In this document: piece after piece, positions 6,724-8,563 of the stretch
Layout of the letters: each line of letters begins with the position of its first letter
Numbering within the stretch: the stretch's first letter is position 1
NCBI GenBank assembly: GCA_964353455.1
Contig: CAYGWP010000400.1
Location: forward strand, 1 to 8,563
Length of the DNA: 8,563 nucleotides
Origin: CAYGWP01 sp964353455
GTDB lineage: Bacteria > Planctomycetota > Phycisphaerae > FEN-1346
Reading direction: 5' to 3'
Position numbers and translations under genes: made by a program
The notes under the pieces: model-generated
Told to the model about the DNA's origin: nothing
Seen by the model: the letters and a program-made list of their open reading frames with translations, nothing else
The model's database searches: none

Positions 6724-7455
6724 CTCGAAAAAGGGTTGTATCCGGAAACGAGTACCAACCTCGGCCACGGTTTTGATCTGATGATGCTTACGGCTCCCGA
6801 TGCCGACAGCCAGTTTGCCAGAGGCATGAAGTATGCAGCGGAGGTCAAGGCACAAGAAATGGGCACCGGTACCAGACTAACCGACATCTACAAAGAAGTG
6901 TATGGTCCCAGTCAATTTGACGATGTGGTTAAGAACAGATATCGTGAGATTAACCCAAGCGCAAGCACCCCGATCCAGCGCATTCGGGCACTTGTTGTGG
7001 GTCACGGCTCAGAGACCGTCGGACCGTATTTTGGCAGGGGCTTGGATTTCCCCGAAAACCAGAGAAAGAATGCCTTACTTTTCTATCCCCTCGACATTGA
7101 CCCCGGCAGAATGGTCTACCGAACGGAAGATGATCGCTCGGCTTACCTCATGCGGATCATCAAAGAGCGCCTTCCCGATACGCCCTTGGGTAAGGTGAAA
7201 GGCTTGATTAGCGAGGTCGTATTCACTAACTGTAGCATTGCGAGGGACAAAGGGGCCGCTTTCCTCGACGCAAGCGCAAAGAACCTGCACATGAAGTTCA
7301 CTGCACCCAAACAGGCGGGGGACATAAGGGTTAACGAGGACGGCGACTTCGTTTACACTCCCAAGATCAACGCGGGAGAGTCGTTGCGTGCAACGGCTGA
7401 GTATCTGCATATTAGCATTCCTACCGCTCCAACTGCCAAAACAGGAGACAAATAA
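6184..7455 (+). CDS. orphan RHS-core fragment with tip 2, possible clan CD peptidase-like toxin
   Basis: A displaced RHS cassette. RHS homology begins right behind the stop of immunity gene 1 (about 6067). The frame is open from 6055, but the only plausible start is TTG at 6184, so the module may be expressed only after recombination onto a full RHS gene. Residues from 6184: core up to DPLGL (177-181), with GHRLDTESGLYYTLHRHYHP as in copy 1. The tip (182-423) shares nothing visible with tip 1. It contains IRALVVGHGSE with His274, and about 76 residues later ISEVVFTNCSIA with Cys350. Both follow a hydrophobic strand, as do the His-Gly and Cys of clan CD peptidases (caspase, metacaspase, CHAT and the RTX cysteine protease domain). 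A toxin protease is therefore a reasonable but unproven reading; other residues of the tip are unassigned. The stop TAA shares its last base with the ATG of the lipoprotein immunity candidate, so the two are translationally coupled. Confidence 0.65.
   Translation: MLGANPAEPTLALDYYHNNSGQVVEVRKDAAANPLEQYLWSPRYVHAPVVRWRDENTDGDLLDQGDTILYYCTDANFNVTALVDTSGAPVERYTYDPYGKVELLDGGWTPREGNASAYSNELLFTGHRLDTESGLYYTLHRHYHPTLGSWVQRDPQGYVDGMGLYEYVGGGPLDAYDPLGLEKGLYPETSTNLGHGFDLMMLTAPDADSQFARGMKYAAEVKAQEMGTGTRLTDIYKEVYGPSQFDDVVKNRYREINPSASTPIQRIRALVVGHGSETVGPYFGRGLDFPENQRKNALLFYPLDIDPGRMVYRTEDDRSAYLMRIIKERLPDTPLGKVKGLISEVVFTNCSIARDKGAAFLDASAKNLHMKFTAPKQAGDIRVNEDGDFVYTPKINAGESLRATAEYLHISIPTAPTAKTGDK
7443..7447 (+). 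promoter_or_regulatory. ribosome binding site of immunity candidate 2
   Basis: AGGAG lies 7 bases before the ATG at 7455, inside the last codons of the tip 2 frame. The arrangement TAATG couples stop and start. Confidence 0.6.
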
Positions 7456-8060
7456 TGTTACTGCAAACTCGTTGCTGTACTATTGCCGCTTTGTCCGCGT
7501 TGCTGGTCATGGCCAGCGCCGGATGTATGACGGTTGGGGAAAGGCTTCGCCAGAACGTCATGCGCCAGGTTGAGAGGGCGGACCGTGATATGGAGGAGGC
7601 GGACGCCTTTGAGGTAATAGATCGCCTGGGCGTGCAGACGGTACCGTACCTTTGCGAGGCTATCGTGGATCCGCGCAGAAGTCCGCATCAAGTGTTCTGG
7701 ATCACCACGGCACTTTCACTGTTTCGTGATACGAGGGCCATACCCGCCTTGGTCCGGATCGCCGACGCTTGTCCCGTGGCAGATGTGACCGACGAGGTCA
7801 TCAAGGATACCCTGGGCGCTAAGATGATCTCCCTAGATGCTCAACGCGCCATTTCGAGAATCCTGTACCCCGGAGAGTCTGGCCGTTTCGGCGAGTACTA
7901 CACGACTTTTCCGGACCCATTTCCTCCTCATACGCTTGCGGTTCAGCGAAAGTATTACACTAATCTGAATAAGTGGTATAGGGAATGGCGCGCCACTTAT
8001 GACGAGAAGCGGTATGAACCCCCCAAGCCATGCCCAGCCCAGCGCGATTCCGGCAGATAG
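7455..8060 (+). CDS. candidate immunity protein 2, lipoprotein with HEAT-like repeats
   Basis: A 201-residue protein whose ATG overlaps the tip 2 stop by one base, with AGGAG in front. Residues 1-24 form a lipoprotein signal: Arg6, hydrophobic core 9-20 and the lipobox region MASAGC with probable lipidated Cys24. The mature part has two helical-pair stretches like HEAT/armadillo repeats: DAFEVIDRLGVQTVPYLCEA (50-69), with its partner helix, and VFWITTALSLFRDTRAIPAL (80-99). The C-terminal third is rich in Tyr, Trp and Arg (YYTTFPDPFPP, KYYTNLNKWYREWRATYDEK). Position behind an RHS tip suggests an immunity protein that blocks the incoming toxin at the cell envelope. HEAT-like scaffolds are common protein-binding modules. 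I know no named family for it. An alternative is a passenger lipoprotein unrelated to immunity. Confidence 0.65.
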   Translation: MLLQTRCCTIAALSALLVMASAGCMTVGERLRQNVMRQVERADRDMEEADAFEVIDRLGVQTVPYLCEAIVDPRRSPHQVFWITTALSLFRDTRAIPALVRIADACPVADVTDEVIKDTLGAKMISLDAQRAISRILYPGESGRFGEYYTTFPDPFPPHTLAVQRKYYTNLNKWYREWRATYDEKRYEPPKPCPAQRDSGR

Positions 8061-8111
8061 GCGCGTAGGGCCAGCCAAAGGGCAAGTGGGGATCATTTTA
8101 CTTTCCAGTGC
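8061..8111 (+). other. 51-base junction between immunity gene 2 and RHS copy 3
   Basis: This stretch resembles neither RHS copy. It holds no start codon, ribosome site, hairpin or promoter that I can see. It is open in the frame shared by the lipoprotein gene and RHS copy 3, so only the TAG at 8058-8060 separates them. Confidence 0.45.
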
Positions 8112-8563
8112 GCCGAGCCGACGCTCGACTACTATCACAACAACTCCGGCCAGACCGTCGCGGTCCGAAAGGATGGGCGTGCAAACCCGCTGGAGCAGTA
8201 CGTCTGGTCTCCGCGGTACGTCCACGCCCCGGTCGTCAGGTGGCGCGACGAGAACTGCGACGGCGACCTTCTCGACCAGGGCGACACGACCCTGTATTAC
8301 TGCACTGACGCCAACTTCAACGTCACGGTTCTGGTCGATACATCCGGCGCGCCGGTCGAGCGGTACGTGTACGACCCGTACGGCAAGGTGGAGGTCTTCG
8401 AGGATTTGTGGACGCCGCGCGAGGGGAACGCCTCCGCCTACTCCAACGAACTCCTCTTCACGGGCCACCGTCTGGACACGGAGTCAGGCCTTTACTACAC
8501 GCTCCACCGACACTATCATCCAACCCTCGGCCGCTGGCTCCAGCGCGACCCGGTCGGGTACGC
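8112..8563 (+). repeat. RHS-core DNA repeat, copy 3 (runs off the window)
   Basis: Third copy of the core block, starting abruptly at GCCGAGCCGACGCTCG. Compared with copies 1 and 2 it lacks six bases just after this point (LALDYYHNN in the others, LDYYHNN here), between two CTCG words, which suggests slippage. It shares the LVDTSGAPVERY version with copy 2. Confidence 0.85.
8112..8563 (+). CDS. third RHS-core fragment, no start, partial at window end
   Basis: An open RHS-core frame encoding AEPTLDYYHNNSGQTVAVRK, RWRDENCDGDLLDQGDTTLY, RYVYDPYGKVEVFEDLWTPR and GHRLDTESGLYYTLHRHYHP, and ending at QRDPVGY at the window edge. It has no ATG, GTG or TTG in frame before 8366, so it cannot be translated as an independent full module; it looks like the head of another orphan cassette whose tip and immunity gene lie beyond 8563. 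Differences from copies 1 and 2 (VFEDLW for VLDGGW or LLDGGW, DPVGY for DPQGY) show that it is a diverged allele rather than a recent duplicate. Confidence 0.7.

Noticed and set aside
7833..8468. 211-codon minus-strand open frame
   Set aside because: It spans the end of the lipoprotein gene and RHS copy 3 in antisense; both plus-strand readings are well supported.
4348..8563. CRISPR or insertion sequence as the source of the repeated blocks
   Set aside because: The repeats are 450-580 bases of RHS-core coding sequence, with no short regular spacing, transposase gene, terminal inverted repeats or target duplications.

Overview
The window is GC-rich bacterial DNA. A planctomycete (Phycisphaerae-like) is the best guess. 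The clues are a double EF-hand, dockerin-like segment inside a YD/RHS protein, small lipoproteins with a LamG/DUF1080-like fold, and the general style of the RHS text. This is inference from family resemblance; no marker gene is present.

Left part (1-2514, all minus strand). Reading leftward there is a stand-alone ClpA/ClpB D1-like AAA domain protein (2514 to 1726), a lipoprotein with a jelly-roll-like domain (1547 to 858, excellent ribosome binding site), and a DUF2064/TIGR04282-type glycosyltransferase that leaves the window at base 1 (start 670). A good sigma-70-like promoter (809-780) lies in front of the glycosyltransferase. No shared pathway is obvious.

Junction (about 2515-2523). The AAA start codon abuts, head to head, an RHS reading frame on the plus strand that begins in mid-repeat. 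No proper RHS start, signal peptide or N-terminal trafficking domain is visible. The site is either a rearrangement breakpoint or an assembly join.

Right part (2524-8563, all plus strand). This is a polymorphic-toxin locus. A long RHS protein (to 5793) carries YD repeats, an inserted dockerin-like calcium-binding pair, the RHS core and a 290-residue variable tip, followed after 1 nt by an 89-residue candidate cytoplasmic immunity gene. Directly behind that gene's stop lies a second RHS-core fragment with a different 242-residue tip (to 7455). It overlaps by 1 nt a 201-residue lipoprotein gene, the second immunity candidate. After another 51 bases a third RHS-core fragment starts and runs off the window. 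The layout is core-tip-immunity, core-tip-immunity, core: a main RHS gene followed by displaced (orphan) tip/immunity cassettes that share the core DNA as a recombination substrate.

The two tips seem to be of different kinds. Tip 1 has a glycine/alanine-rich pre-toxin stretch and a small unknown end domain, and is paired with a soluble immunity candidate. Tip 2 has a His-Gly and a Cys-Ser motif, each at the end of a hydrophobic strand, as in clan CD (caspase/CHAT/CPD-like) peptidases, and is paired with a membrane-anchored immunity candidate. The tip and immunity DNA looks less GC-rich than the core by eye (not counted).
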